Shown piece by piece: positions 25,580-33,179 of a DNA stretch of 64,000 nucleotides. Position 1 is the stretch's first letter. Every line of letters begins with the position of its first letter. The stretch is from a virus: positions 62,001 through 126,000 of IMG/VR virus record IMGVR_UViG_3300005965_000002. One strand, given 5' to 3'. The notes beneath the pieces were generated by a model. It saw only the letters and a list, made by a program, of their open reading frames with translations, was not told the origin of the DNA and made no database searches. Both the position numbers and the translations under genes were made by a program.

Positions 25580-26752
25580 TTATAAGGAGTCTAACAGATC
25601 ATCGACATCAATCCCTTCGGTTGACACCGAAGCCTCATCCTCATTAACAGGTTCTTGGGCTTTCTCACTACTTGAGGGATCATCGTTACCCTCTTCCGCC
25701 GAGTTATCGAGATCGGACTCGTCCAAATCGATATCCAACATATCTTCTGAATCGGATTCGCTATCATTGGACATCCTGACTCGTTGCTGAGCCTCGTCCC
25801 TGTCCTGGCTTTCCCCTTCAGAATTACTATCAGTATCTTCATCGGAACCGAATTCATCAAGAATGTCATCCACTGAATCTTCTTCCACTTCATCCATTCC
25901 GTCTACTTGCTCCCCGTTTTGATCCGACGAGCTTTCATCTCCGGACGAACTATCCGAATCATCAATAGATAGATCCACATCAAGGTCCGCCTCGATTGAA
26001 TCCTCTTCGGTAGCGTTTCCTACTGAGCCATCTGGTTTGTTAGTCCCAGCTTTCTGTTCAGGCGCACTATCCGATAATAGATCATCCCCGATTTCGGCAT
26101 CTTCTGTGTCGATATTATCTATATCTATATCTAAATCTTCATCTTCAGTCTTATCTATTTCTTCTGCAGAGGACTCGACGGTTTCATCAAAATCCTCTAC
26201 ATCAATTTCATCAGTCACCTCTTTTATATCAGCGAGATCGTTTGCAAAATCTTTTATGTCAGCATGGTCTATGGGTAGATTATTGAGCTTTGTTATATTC
26301 AGCTCTGTCATCCGGGCCATAGTTTTTAGATCGGAATTTTTTGAGCGCAATAGCTGGATTTGGGCTCTAAGAGCAGAGAGTAGATTTTGATAATCATTAA
26401 TTTTTTCTTCTGCTTCCGCTATCGCTCGGTGCTTATCCTCATATAAATCATCTACAGCGGCTTCCCTCTCCTTAATTGAAGGAAGCTTTTTTATTTTTTC
26501 GCTACTTGTCAGAGCCTTCCTTTTTAGAATCTCAAGCTCTGACTTATCGATATTGAGGTTACGTCGAATTACAGTATAGCTACGATTAGACTTTATGAAA
26601 ATCTTTTGGACCTGTCCTAACTTTTGTCCGCACTCAGCAATTTTTCTGTTAATATATGAGGGAGGAGCAACATCATGTCCATCAATATGTACATCGAGAG
26701 TCAGTAAACGGTCGTACGTTGCAGAGAAATAATCTTTTTGTTCGGTGCTCAT
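25580..26752 (-). CDS. Large acidic protein with helical N-terminus
   Basis: 390 aa. Residues 1-170 are helical with a coiled-coil segment (AEAEEKINDYQNLLSALRAQ). From about 180 to the end the chain is dominated by Asp, Glu and Ser (DEDLDIDIDNIDTED and similar), probably disordered. Such tails mimic DNA or recruit basic partners; which applies here is unknown. It opens the recombination operon, with an early promoter-like element 31 bases upstream. Confidence 0.65.
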   Translation of the reverse strand: MSTEQKDYFSATYDRLLTLDVHIDGHDVAPPSYINRKIAECGQKLGQVQKIFIKSNRSYTVIRRNLNIDKSELEILKRKALTSSEKIKKLPSIKEREAAVDDLYEDKHRAIAEAEEKINDYQNLLSALRAQIQLLRSKNSDLKTMARMTELNITKLNNLPIDHADIKDFANDLADIKEVTDEIDVEDFDETVESSAEEIDKTEDEDLDIDIDNIDTEDAEIGDDLLSDSAPEQKAGTNKPDGSVGNATEEDSIEADLDVDLSIDDSDSSSGDESSSDQNGEQVDGMDEVEEDSVDDILDEFGSDEDTDSNSEGESQDRDEAQQRVRMSNDSESDSEDMLDIDLDESDLDNSAEEGNDDPSSSEKAQEPVNEDEASVSTEGIDVDDLLDSL

Positions 26753-26782
26753 GTTCTATCTCCGTAAAAGGTCTGTTGAGTT

Positions 26783-26812
26783 AATATATCTGTTTTAAAA
26801 TATTTTTTAAAG
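26783..26812 (-). promoter_or_regulatory. Putative early promoter for recombination operon
   Basis: Minus-strand CTTTAA (26812-26807), 18 bases, TATATT (26788-26783), 31 bases before the ATG at 26752. Exact match to both boxes and spacing. Confidence 0.6.
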
Positions 26813-26820
26813 TAGTTTCG

Positions 26821-27219
26821 TTATTTTTTTAGATTGGTAATGTTCAGCCCGCTACCGCTGTATATTTTTGAGTGGTTATTTATGAAATCTACAGTTTCAG
26901 GGTCATCTAGATCTCCCCAGAAGCATAGATTGCGTAAAGGGCTCTGCACAATCATTTTTACCTCATCCATGTGGGGGAAATATGAGGAAAAGATAGTTAT
27001 TCCCCCCGGATCACCAAAAGTATACTCGGATCGGAAATACTCCTGTAGAGCTTCAAACATCGGAGACTCATCGTAACCGTGTATAATTTCATTACTTACG
27101 GTTAGGATGACGTGAGGCCGGTCTCCAGCGATAATAACTGCTTTAGATTCTCCTGATTCGCGTATTCTTCCGGATTCGTATACAAGTCTTGCAAAGTAAT
27201 TCCATCTCCGTTCATCCAT
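26821..27219 (-). CDS. Hypothetical protein overlapping the RecD helicase gene
   Basis: 132 aa, soluble, with a beta-rich middle (GGITIFSSYFPHMDEVKMIV). The first 118 bp overlap the end of the helicase gene in another frame. The start is supported by AAAGGA eight bases before ATGGATGAACGG. A shorter product from Met54 is possible but has no better ribosome site. Function not recognised. Confidence 0.55.
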   Translation of the reverse strand: MDERRWNYFARLVYESGRIRESGESKAVIIAGDRPHVILTVSNEIIHGYDESPMFEALQEYFRSEYTFGDPGGITIFSSYFPHMDEVKMIVQSPLRNLCFWGDLDDPETVDFINNHSKIYSGSGLNITNLKK

Positions 27220-30200
27220 CCTCTGATCCTTTCGTCGAACAGAGTGTTTCTTCTCTGTATCCGATCATTATTAATCGCTTGCTCTATAGCTGATCCTTGC
27301 CCTAAGACCACAACTTTTTTCTTGGCCCTTGTAATGGCGGTATACAAAAGATTTCTCTGAAGAATTCTCTGACCATGGGCGCGTACAATAGGCAGGATAA
27401 TCAAGGGATATTCTAAGCCCTGACTATTATGGGTTACATACCCATTCATCACATATGTATTATCGTGTTCTACCTCAATATCATACATATCTACTTCAGG
27501 TAATTTTTCTACTGATATTACTTTATCATAATTATAATCACTATTGTAATATGTGTTTTCAAACTTATAAAATAAGGAATTACCCTCATTGTGTCCTATT
27601 TGAGGATTTCTCAAAGCGCACAGGTAGTCGCCGTTTTTTATATTTCCCGCTTCTTTAAAGTAGATTCCAGAGGTATTGGCTACAAGGTGCCTATGCTCAA
27701 AACTAGAATCTACAAATGCTCCTGATTTAGTAGTAATTCTATAAACTTCCTTTTTCCCCACATGTACCTTGGATATTACCCTTTTTTTATTATTTTTACC
27801 TGTTAGCACTATATCACCTTTTTTTATGTCAGATAAAGGTATTATCCCTCGTTCAGTAAAGATTTTATTGTATCCAGGAGCGCATTTGTGTACACTTATT
27901 GCATAAGCTAATTTAAGCATATCATCCGCAAGCTTCATGGGGATTTCTACTCGTTTTGTTTTCCCATCAAACTCATCAATATCAATAACAATATTTCCTT
28001 CTACTATTAAAACGACCTTACCAATATCTCCATTAAATACATCTAGGTAGTAGTTGTTCTTTTTGATTAGTACCCGGTCGCCTTTTCGAATTATCATCCG
28101 GTTTAAAGAAACCTCTTTTTTGTTATCTGCTGGAGGGTTTAGCACACTCTGAAGCGCTACGTTAAGCGTTTCTACACTCAGAGGGCCATTATTCCTCGGG
28201 GTGATAATCTGGAAAAGCGTGGGTTCCTTTTTCTTTTTGTTTCCGTCCTTTATATGCTGAGCAAACCGTATGATTGTTTCTTCGATTGTTCCCATATTCT
28301 TTTCACGAAGGAACCATATATCAGCATGCTTATCTCTTTTAAATAGGGAAAGATCCGTATTGCCGTCTCTTATCCTTTTAGCGGCTTTGATGATGTCAGA
28401 CTGCTCTTCCTGCCGGAATATGGTTCTAAGCTGAATGACTTTAAAGCATGCGCAGCTAATTAAGTGCTTAAGTACGGTACCTGGGCCTACAGAAGGTAGC
28501 TGGTCATTATCCCCGACGAACACAATCTTTGTGTGGGAGAATAAGGCAGAAACCAGCCTGAAGAACACCTCCATATCAACCATGGAAGTCTCATCTACAA
28601 TGACTACCTTTGTATTGTACTTATTCAGAGCATGGTAGTCCCATTTATCTCCTTTATACCCTAGCTGTCTGTGTATCGTGCGTGCATCATAATTAGCCGT
28701 TTTAGCCAGCTTTTTAGCAGATATGCCGGTAGGTGTCAGTAGGTCAAAGCTTATATTCTTTCTCACCATGAGTTCTACAAGAGCTTTAACAATTGTTGTA
28801 TTGTGAGTTACTGTGAAATCTCCTAAAACAAATCGACCGTTTCCTGATATTTGAAACCCATAATATTTACCCTTTCCTATGCTTTTAATTTGTATCCCAG
28901 TAACTAGATTATCTTTAATTTGTTTTCTTTCCTCGGCTGTTTTTTTCTTAACCTTCGTTGGTATCTTACATAGACCATTACCAGAAATAGTAGCACGGTA
29001 ATAAGTGCCCTCTCCTGAATAGTATTTCCCTTTACTAAAGCATGAAAAGGATTTTTTGCATGGTTTAGGGTAAGCGCTGAATCCTAATGATCTAGCGATG
29101 AAAACTACATCGTTTAAAAGCTTTTCACTCTTAAATATTATGTCATAGCAGTTTCCTCTTTTATCATAAGATCCATCAGAATCGATTATACCAGCTAAAA
29201 GATTGAGTCTTATTTCTTCGCTGTTGGCCTTATATAAGTGGGGGACAGTTTTTGCTATTGTCAGCCCAGATTCTTGTAGATAATTCCAAAAAAAATTGGG
29301 CTTTCTTTTTCCCTTTAATTCTCCGTATGCTTTTGAATCCATATCACGGGATATGTGGTATTCAATATTATCTCCACTAACTTTTTTTATTGAAATTTCT
29401 GTCCCTCTTAGTATGGTATCGATAGCCTCAACTACTTCGGTAAACGGAGTACTTATTCTTGAGGCGTCTATAGCGCCGTTTCCTAACCACATACCGAGTA
29501 GGTATGGATGTATAGGTATATCTTTTGTTGGAAATTTAACAGGCACTCTGTACCCTTTTAGCCTTTCACGAAAGCTCTTGGCTAAAGAAAAATAAGTGTC
29601 TATGGATATATCGTGTATTTTTCCTTTACCTGACCCAGCATAGGTTGATTGCTTTAGAGAGAGAATATGAGACCTATTTACGACGTACTTATCTCCCTTT
29701 TTAGGAATAACTTCAAAAAGTTCTTCTTCCCCAGTCGCCGTGGAAAGAACTACCCTGGGGGTAGAGTCATCCCCCATCAGAACATCGTTTGTCTTTATAT
29801 CTTGAACTTCTTTAATTGTACCATCATACATTAGAACGGGTGTCCCGTAGCCTAAGCATTTACCTGTACCCGGGGAGCCTGTAATCACCATTACTTTTTC
29901 TTTTGTGAAAGATCTAATAGATTCTTTTTGATCCTCACTAAGATCCATGTGGTGGGCTTTTTCGTACTCGGATATAAATTCTTCTACGTTGAAATCCCCA
30001 AAATCGCACTCATCGTGCTTATCATAGATTTTCTTAAGTAGCCTGGCACTTTCATTTTCATAGAAAAACATGTTTATGTCGTAGTACCGGTTTTCGTCCT
30101 GGTAAATAAAGCCATCCTTTACCAGTCCTTCTATATGAGGCTCTATCTCAGAAAAAAGAACAACACCATTTTTGAATGGGTACTCAGAACTTTTATTGTA

Positions 30201-30920
30201 ATCATTGAATAGCTTGCTGATTTCAGCAGGCTGCAGGAACAGGTGTCCGGACTGCATACAGCTACGAAGCATAAAAAGGATAAAGTATCGGTATCTTAGC
30301 GGGTCCTGCGGAGATTTGCCTAGTTTGTGCGCCAGGTAATCGCAAGTGGTGAATCCGAATCCTTCAAAGCTTAAAAGATAGGGATTCTGCTTGATGACTA
30401 ATTCGGCATTGTAGCTATATTTCGATATGATTTTTTCTATTTTGAACTTAGAAAGCCCGAGGCTATGGAGGAATACTTTTACGGATTTTAACTCTTTATT
30501 TTCCTTCCACGCCTCAACAATATTTTCTACTATTTTTTCGCCTATACCCTCGATCTCAGTTAATCTTTCCGGGGTATTTTCAATGATATCTTCTATATCT
30601 TCTTTCTTAAAGTGCTCCGCTATGTCTCGGGCTCTTTCGGGTCCAATCCATTTTGCGATGGACTGTAAGTAGAGATAAATTCCCTGTAGTGAGTTATCGT
30701 GTGCGAAGGTATGGCTGAGAGCTTTGAATGTCATCCCGTATTTAGGGTGATTGAAGAAATCACCATGCACATCTACCATAGCGTTAGGTAGAAGATTTGG
30801 GAAAGAACCGGAAACCGAAATCCTAGCTCCGTCTTTCTGCGCAAGTATAAAAATTTTGAAGTCACCGTCTTGCGATTCAAATTTTATTTTGTTTACTTTT
30901 CCGGTGATAGTTTCCATCAT
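27102..30920 (-). CDS. recD: RecD2-like DNA helicase with two inteins
   Basis: Superfamily 1 5'-3' helicase. The N-terminal region has an OB-like strand set and helix-hairpin-helix repeats (LTEIEGIGEKIVENI), as in RecD2. The ATPase core shows MVITGSPGTGK-TTIVKALVEL (motif I, split by intein 1), VVIVDETSMVDMEVF (motif II), VFVGDNDQLPSVGPG (motif III), LRTIFRQEE (IV) and AISVHK-SQGLEYPLIIL (V/VI, split by intein 2). The precursor is 1272 aa and the spliced enzyme about 766 aa. It would act in recombination or replication fork processing. Confidence 0.92.
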   Translation of the reverse strand: MMETITGKVNKIKFESQDGDFKIFILAQKDGARISVSGSFPNLLPNAMVDVHGDFFNHPKYGMTFKALSHTFAHDNSLQGIYLYLQSIAKWIGPERARDIAEHFKKEDIEDIIENTPERLTEIEGIGEKIVENIVEAWKENKELKSVKVFLHSLGLSKFKIEKIISKYSYNAELVIKQNPYLLSFEGFGFTTCDYLAHKLGKSPQDPLRYRYFILFMLRSCMQSGHLFLQPAEISKLFNDYNKSSEYPFKNGVVLFSEIEPHIEGLVKDGFIYQDENRYYDINMFFYENESARLLKKIYDKHDECDFGDFNVEEFISEYEKAHHMDLSEDQKESIRSFTKEKVMVITGSPGTGKCLGYGTPVLMYDGTIKEVQDIKTNDVLMGDDSTPRVVLSTATGEEELFEVIPKKGDKYVVNRSHILSLKQSTYAGSGKGKIHDISIDTYFSLAKSFRERLKGYRVPVKFPTKDIPIHPYLLGMWLGNGAIDASRISTPFTEVVEAIDTILRGTEISIKKVSGDNIEYHISRDMDSKAYGELKGKRKPNFFWNYLQESGLTIAKTVPHLYKANSEEIRLNLLAGIIDSDGSYDKRGNCYDIIFKSEKLLNDVVFIARSLGFSAYPKPCKKSFSCFSKGKYYSGEGTYYRATISGNGLCKIPTKVKKKTAEERKQIKDNLVTGIQIKSIGKGKYYGFQISGNGRFVLGDFTVTHNTTIVKALVELMVRKNISFDLLTPTGISAKKLAKTANYDARTIHRQLGYKGDKWDYHALNKYNTKVVIVDETSMVDMEVFFRLVSALFSHTKIVFVGDNDQLPSVGPGTVLKHLISCACFKVIQLRTIFRQEEQSDIIKAAKRIRDGNTDLSLFKRDKHADIWFLREKNMGTIEETIIRFAQHIKDGNKKKKEPTLFQIITPRNNGPLSVETLNVALQSVLNPPADNKKEVSLNRMIIRKGDRVLIKKNNYYLDVFNGDIGKVVLIVEGNIVIDIDEFDGKTKRVEIPMKLADDMLKLAYAISVHKCAPGYNKIFTERGIIPLSDIKKGDIVLTGKNNKKRVISKVHVGKKEVYRITTKSGAFVDSSFEHRHLVANTSGIYFKEAGNIKNGDYLCALRNPQIGHNEGNSLFYKFENTYYNSDYNYDKVISVEKLPEVDMYDIEVEHDNTYVMNGYVTHNSQGLEYPLIILPIVRAHGQRILQRNLLYTAITRAKKKVVVLGQGSAIEQAINNDRIQRRNTLFDERIRGWMNGDGITLQDLYTNPEEYANQENLKQLLSLETGLTSS
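27426..27884 (-). other. Mini-intein in RecD helicase motif VI region (153 aa)
   Basis: Begins CAPGYNKIFTERGIIPL and ends VMNGYVTHN, followed by Ser+1, between SVHK and SQGLEYP. Blocks A, B (DSSFEHRHLV), F (DMYDIEVEHDNTYV) and G are present. At 153 residues there is no room for an endonuclease domain and no LAGLIDADG or HNH motif. It is therefore a minimal self-splicing element that can no longer home on its own. Confidence 0.9.
28800..29858 (-). mobile_element. LAGLIDADG intein in RecD helicase Walker A (353 aa)
   Basis: Begins CLGYGTPVLMYDG straight after GSPGTGK and ends GDFTVTHN, followed by Thr+1. Excision restores the P-loop GSPGTGKTT. The two LAGLIDADG helices are LLGMWLGNGAIDAS and LLAGIIDSDGSYDK. 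Placement inside the nucleotide-binding loop is a classic intein site, since imprecise loss kills the enzyme. Confidence 0.93.
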
Positions 30921-30935
30921 CGCCCTTAATAAGTA

Positions 30936-31199
30936 CTAGTTCAGAGAATCGTTATCTATCCTGGATTTTGGTATCTTTATCTTAATCCCTAAGATCAGCT
31001 TAAAACCCGCTAACGTTATAGATACAAGTGTCAGAAGAGCTGATAAGCAAGCTATAGCAACTACTAAAATAGCAGCTGTATCAGCTACAATCCAAGAAAT
31101 ATCTCTTATTCGTGATCCTTCAGATAGCCCAAAAAGGAAAAATGCTGAAAGGGCTATAGCTGGGATTACTAATAGAAGACCTTTGAAGAAAGAATTCAT
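30936..31199 (-). CDS. Small membrane protein
   Basis: 87 aa from the chosen ATG. Two strongly hydrophobic segments are evident (GLLLVIPAIALSAFFLFG and AAILVVAIACLSALLTLV), perhaps a third (ITLAGFKLILGI). The C-terminus is charged. The ATG lies just behind a terminator hairpin. An upstream start at 31244 (GTG) would place codons inside that hairpin and is less likely. It could be a holin-like or superinfection-exclusion protein; nothing in the sequence decides. Confidence 0.55.
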   Translation of the reverse strand: MNSFFKGLLLVIPAIALSAFFLFGLSEGSRIRDISWIVADTAAILVVAIACLSALLTLVSITLAGFKLILGIKIKIPKSRIDNDSLN

Positions 31200-31213
31200 A
31201 AAAATACCTAAAA

Positions 31214-31249
31214 GGGGAGTGCTAACCCTCATGGTATGTAGCACTCCCC
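31214..31249 (-). terminator. Hairpin terminator downstream of KptA-like gene
   Basis: An 11-bp perfect stem (GGGGAGTGCTA with TAGCACTCCCC) and 14-base loop, followed on the minus strand by TTTTAGGTATTTTT. It lies directly behind the stop at 31266. Confidence 0.82.
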
Positions 31250-31265
31250 GCCTCAGTTAGTGGTT

Positions 31266-31916
31266 TTAGTTCTGAATGTATTTACGATCAACGCGCACGA
31301 TGATATATTCACCAGGCTTGTACGTGGAGAATTTCATACCCTCACTGAATGCTTTTGCTGCATTAATTTCGAGGATTTCTACCCTGTCGCCCTCCCGTGT
31401 GGCAAACTTCGACGCAAAGTCGTTAGCCATCTCTGGAGTGTCATACAATTTGATGTACTTTTTTGTATGACTGCGTAGGCCTGTCTCCCGCATCCGACCT
31501 GCCAGGTTTTCCAGAGTACCAAAGTAAAGTGTATCAGGGGGTTGGACATACCGAACGATTTTGTACTTGATCTGGTTCTCCCCGTTGATGAGGATCTTCT
31601 GGTCTCTATCCTTGAAAAAGAACTCCACTACATGATTGTCATTGATGTAGTCAAGGTAAGGATGGAGGAAGACAACCACTTCTCTCATAGCCGGGATTGG
31701 TACGAATGCTTCTTGGTTATAAGGAAGCGAGTAGGATCTTCCTTCATTATCAAAAATCTCCAAGGAACCCGCGCAATTTTCACCATCACATTTGTCAGCT
31801 ACGCTCTTCAAAATATCAATAGAGCATAAAAGAGCTGTTTTGAGATCAGCGCTGCTTTTGAAAAGAGTTGGGGGTGACTTCTTAAACGGCGGTTTTTTGT
31901 TGTGATGCGGTATCAT
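31266..31916 (-). CDS. KptA/Tpt1-like ADP-ribosyltransferase-fold protein
   Basis: 216 aa. The last 90 residues resemble the C-lobe of RNA 2'-phosphotransferase, which uses NAD+ to remove the 2'-phosphate left by RNA ligation: PDTLYFGTLENL (family LYHGT), LRSHTKKYIKLYDTPEMA (family VHLS), VEILEINAAKAFSEGMKF and GEYIIVRVDRKYI. The usual His of LYHGT is Phe here, and the N-lobe with its R-H-R residues is not recognisable, so activity is uncertain. Residues 1-125 are unrelated to KptA. The ATG at 31916 is chosen for its AGGAGG site. Co-transcribed with the 31942 gene. Confidence 0.55.
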   Translation of the reverse strand: MIPHHNKKPPFKKSPPTLFKSSADLKTALLCSIDILKSVADKCDGENCAGSLEIFDNEGRSYSLPYNQEAFVPIPAMREVVVFLHPYLDYINDNHVVEFFFKDRDQKILINGENQIKYKIVRYVQPPDTLYFGTLENLAGRMRETGLRSHTKKYIKLYDTPEMANDFASKFATREGDRVEILEINAAKAFSEGMKFSTYKPGEYIIVRVDRKYIQN

Positions 31917-31941
31917 TAACTTATCCTCCTGTGGTAGTTTA

Positions 31942-32373
31942 TTAGGATTCCGCTTTATTATTAGTATCACTACTAATGTTGGTTTCTTCTTCTTCTATTT
32001 CTTCTTCTTTTAGGGCTTCAGAGATATCAGATTCGGATAAAAGGACTTCTCTTTTAAGCAAACCAAATATCGTGGTATTTAGAAAACTGTTAACTACTCG
32101 GGTCTCTGTAAGAAGGTGCTGAATCATCTGGTTGATAGGAGATTCCTGATCCTTTAAAATATTCCTTACATTAGCCTTATCCCCATTAGCTAAACCAGAT
32201 AAAACTGTAGAGATATGCTCCATTGCTCGTACATTGAAGGAAATTTTCTTCTGAATAAAACCTTTCAGGTCTCGATTAATACCTTCCATGGAAAATGTAT
32301 AAGCTACTTCTTCTAACCGGCTATTATTCATTTCTTGATACTCTTGGAATTTCTTTTTGAGATCATCATTCAT
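31942..32373 (-). CDS. Hypothetical helical protein with acidic tail
   Basis: 143 aa, mainly helical, ending in a Glu-rich segment (EEEIEEEETNISS). First gene of a two-gene minus-strand unit with the KptA-like protein, 25 bases apart. A promoter-like element lies at 32409-32438. No family recognised. Confidence 0.6.
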   Translation of the reverse strand: MNDDLKKKFQEYQEMNNSRLEEVAYTFSMEGINRDLKGFIQKKISFNVRAMEHISTVLSGLANGDKANVRNILKDQESPINQMIQHLLTETRVVNSFLNTTIFGLLKREVLLSESDISEALKEEEIEEEETNISSDTNNKAES

Positions 32374-32408
32374 ATTTTTAATCCTTAGGTGCAGTGATCA
32401 ACACTATG

Positions 32409-32438
32409 AATATACTGGTTTGCTCATTCTTTTTAAAG
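32409..32438 (-). promoter_or_regulatory. Putative early promoter for KptA-like operon
   Basis: Minus-strand CTTTAA (32438-32433), 18 bases, TATATT (32414-32409), 36 bases before the ATG at 32373. Two more GTATAT boxes on the same strand (32545-32550 and 32572-32577) lack a good CTTTAA partner. The whole 32374-32803 interval has no gene and is very AT-rich. Confidence 0.6.
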
Positions 32439-32612
32439 CGAATAAATGACATTTTTTGAGAAAATAAGAATATTTACTATTTTATAAACTGTATACTCGT
32501 TATTAATTATGACTTTTACCTTACCTAATAATTTACCAGAACCCAATATACTTTTTTAAATCATTACCTTACATATACTTTTTTAAAATTCAAAAAATAA
32601 AACCTATATATT

Positions 32613-32634
32613 AGTAATTATATTAATAATTACT
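32613..32634. repeat. Perfect AT-rich inverted repeat, candidate operator
   Basis: AGTAATTAT and ATAATTACT (9 bp each) around ATTA, in the intergenic region between divergent promoters at 32409-32438 and 32743-32772. Dyad symmetry fits a repressor site, though AT-rich DNA yields such repeats by chance. Confidence 0.4.
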
Positions 32635-32663
32635 CTTCTATTGTGTTTCCTCGAAGAGGAAAT

Positions 32664-32698
32664 ACAGTAGTAGCTATAAGAAATAAAGCTTAAACAGA
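32664..32698 (+). repeat. 35-bp repeat, copy 1, preceded by a 10-bp hairpin
   Basis: Matches 33449-33483 at 32 of 35 positions; it opens ACAGTAGTAGC and closes AAAGCTTAAACAGA. Just before it is a hairpin (stem GTGTTTCCTC with GAGGAAATAC, loop GAA, 32643-32665; one G-T pair). Shortly after it is CGACAAAAAATTAG, echoed after copy 2. Non-coding. Confidence 0.8.
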
Positions 32699-32742
32699 TG
32701 GCGACAAAAAATTAGAAAAAAGTTAGTAATGAGTAGATCTTA

Positions 32743-32772
32743 CTTTAATTATGAAAATTTGATAAGTATATT
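32743..32772 (+). promoter_or_regulatory. Putative early promoter, plus strand
   Basis: CTTTAA at 32743, 18 bases, TATATT at 32767, 32 bases before the ATG at 32804. It shares CTTTAATTA and TTTGATAAGTATATTG at identical spacing with the minus-strand element at 5787-5816. Confidence 0.65.
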
Positions 32773-32803
32773 GGAATAGATGTAAAGAAATCCAGGAGTG
32801 AAT

Positions 32804-33178
32804 ATGGGTCCTATTATAGTTATATCTGCTGATAAACTATCTCAATCAATGTTTTGTTCTTATTTATCCCAGATTTCCCTTATAGGGAAGGAAGTGGTAG
32901 TTAGAGATATAAATCTACTCTACTCCCCTGATGTTCAAGAGCAGATGATTGATGAATTTCTTACTCAGTTAGATAAAAGCCAACTATTGGTTGTTAAGTA
33001 TAAGATCAAAATAAATACTGATATGGATAAATTTAAGCTGCCGCCTAAAATACAGGATGCAGCATCTTATATTGTATTATTCGACATGTACTCCACCCAC
33101 CCTGAAGTATTAAAGGATACTCAGCAGTTTCCTAAGATACTTGATCGCTGGGAGGATTATATAAAAGGGCTCTCTTAG
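32804..33178 (+). CDS. Hypothetical protein opening the plus-strand replication block
   Basis: 124 aa, alternating strands and helices (IIVISADKLSQSMF, VLFDMYSTHPEVL). The ATG lies seven bases after AGGAG; a GTG six bases earlier falls on the ribosome site itself. It is directly behind an early-type promoter. No family recognised. Confidence 0.6.
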   Translation: MGPIIVISADKLSQSMFCSYLSQISLIGKEVVVRDINLLYSPDVQEQMIDEFLTQLDKSQLLVVKYKIKINTDMDKFKLPPKIQDAASYIVLFDMYSTHPEVLKDTQQFPKILDRWEDYIKGLS

Positions 33179-33179
33179 A

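Noticed and set aside
30936-31199. Holin assignment for the small membrane protein
   Set aside because: Two hydrophobic helices alone do not separate a holin from other small membrane proteins, and it is far from the amidase.
32545-32577. Two further GTATAT boxes on the minus strand
   Set aside because: They share the A-rich run and -10-like box but have no CTTTAA partner at 18 bases; kept only as a note to the promoter at 32409.
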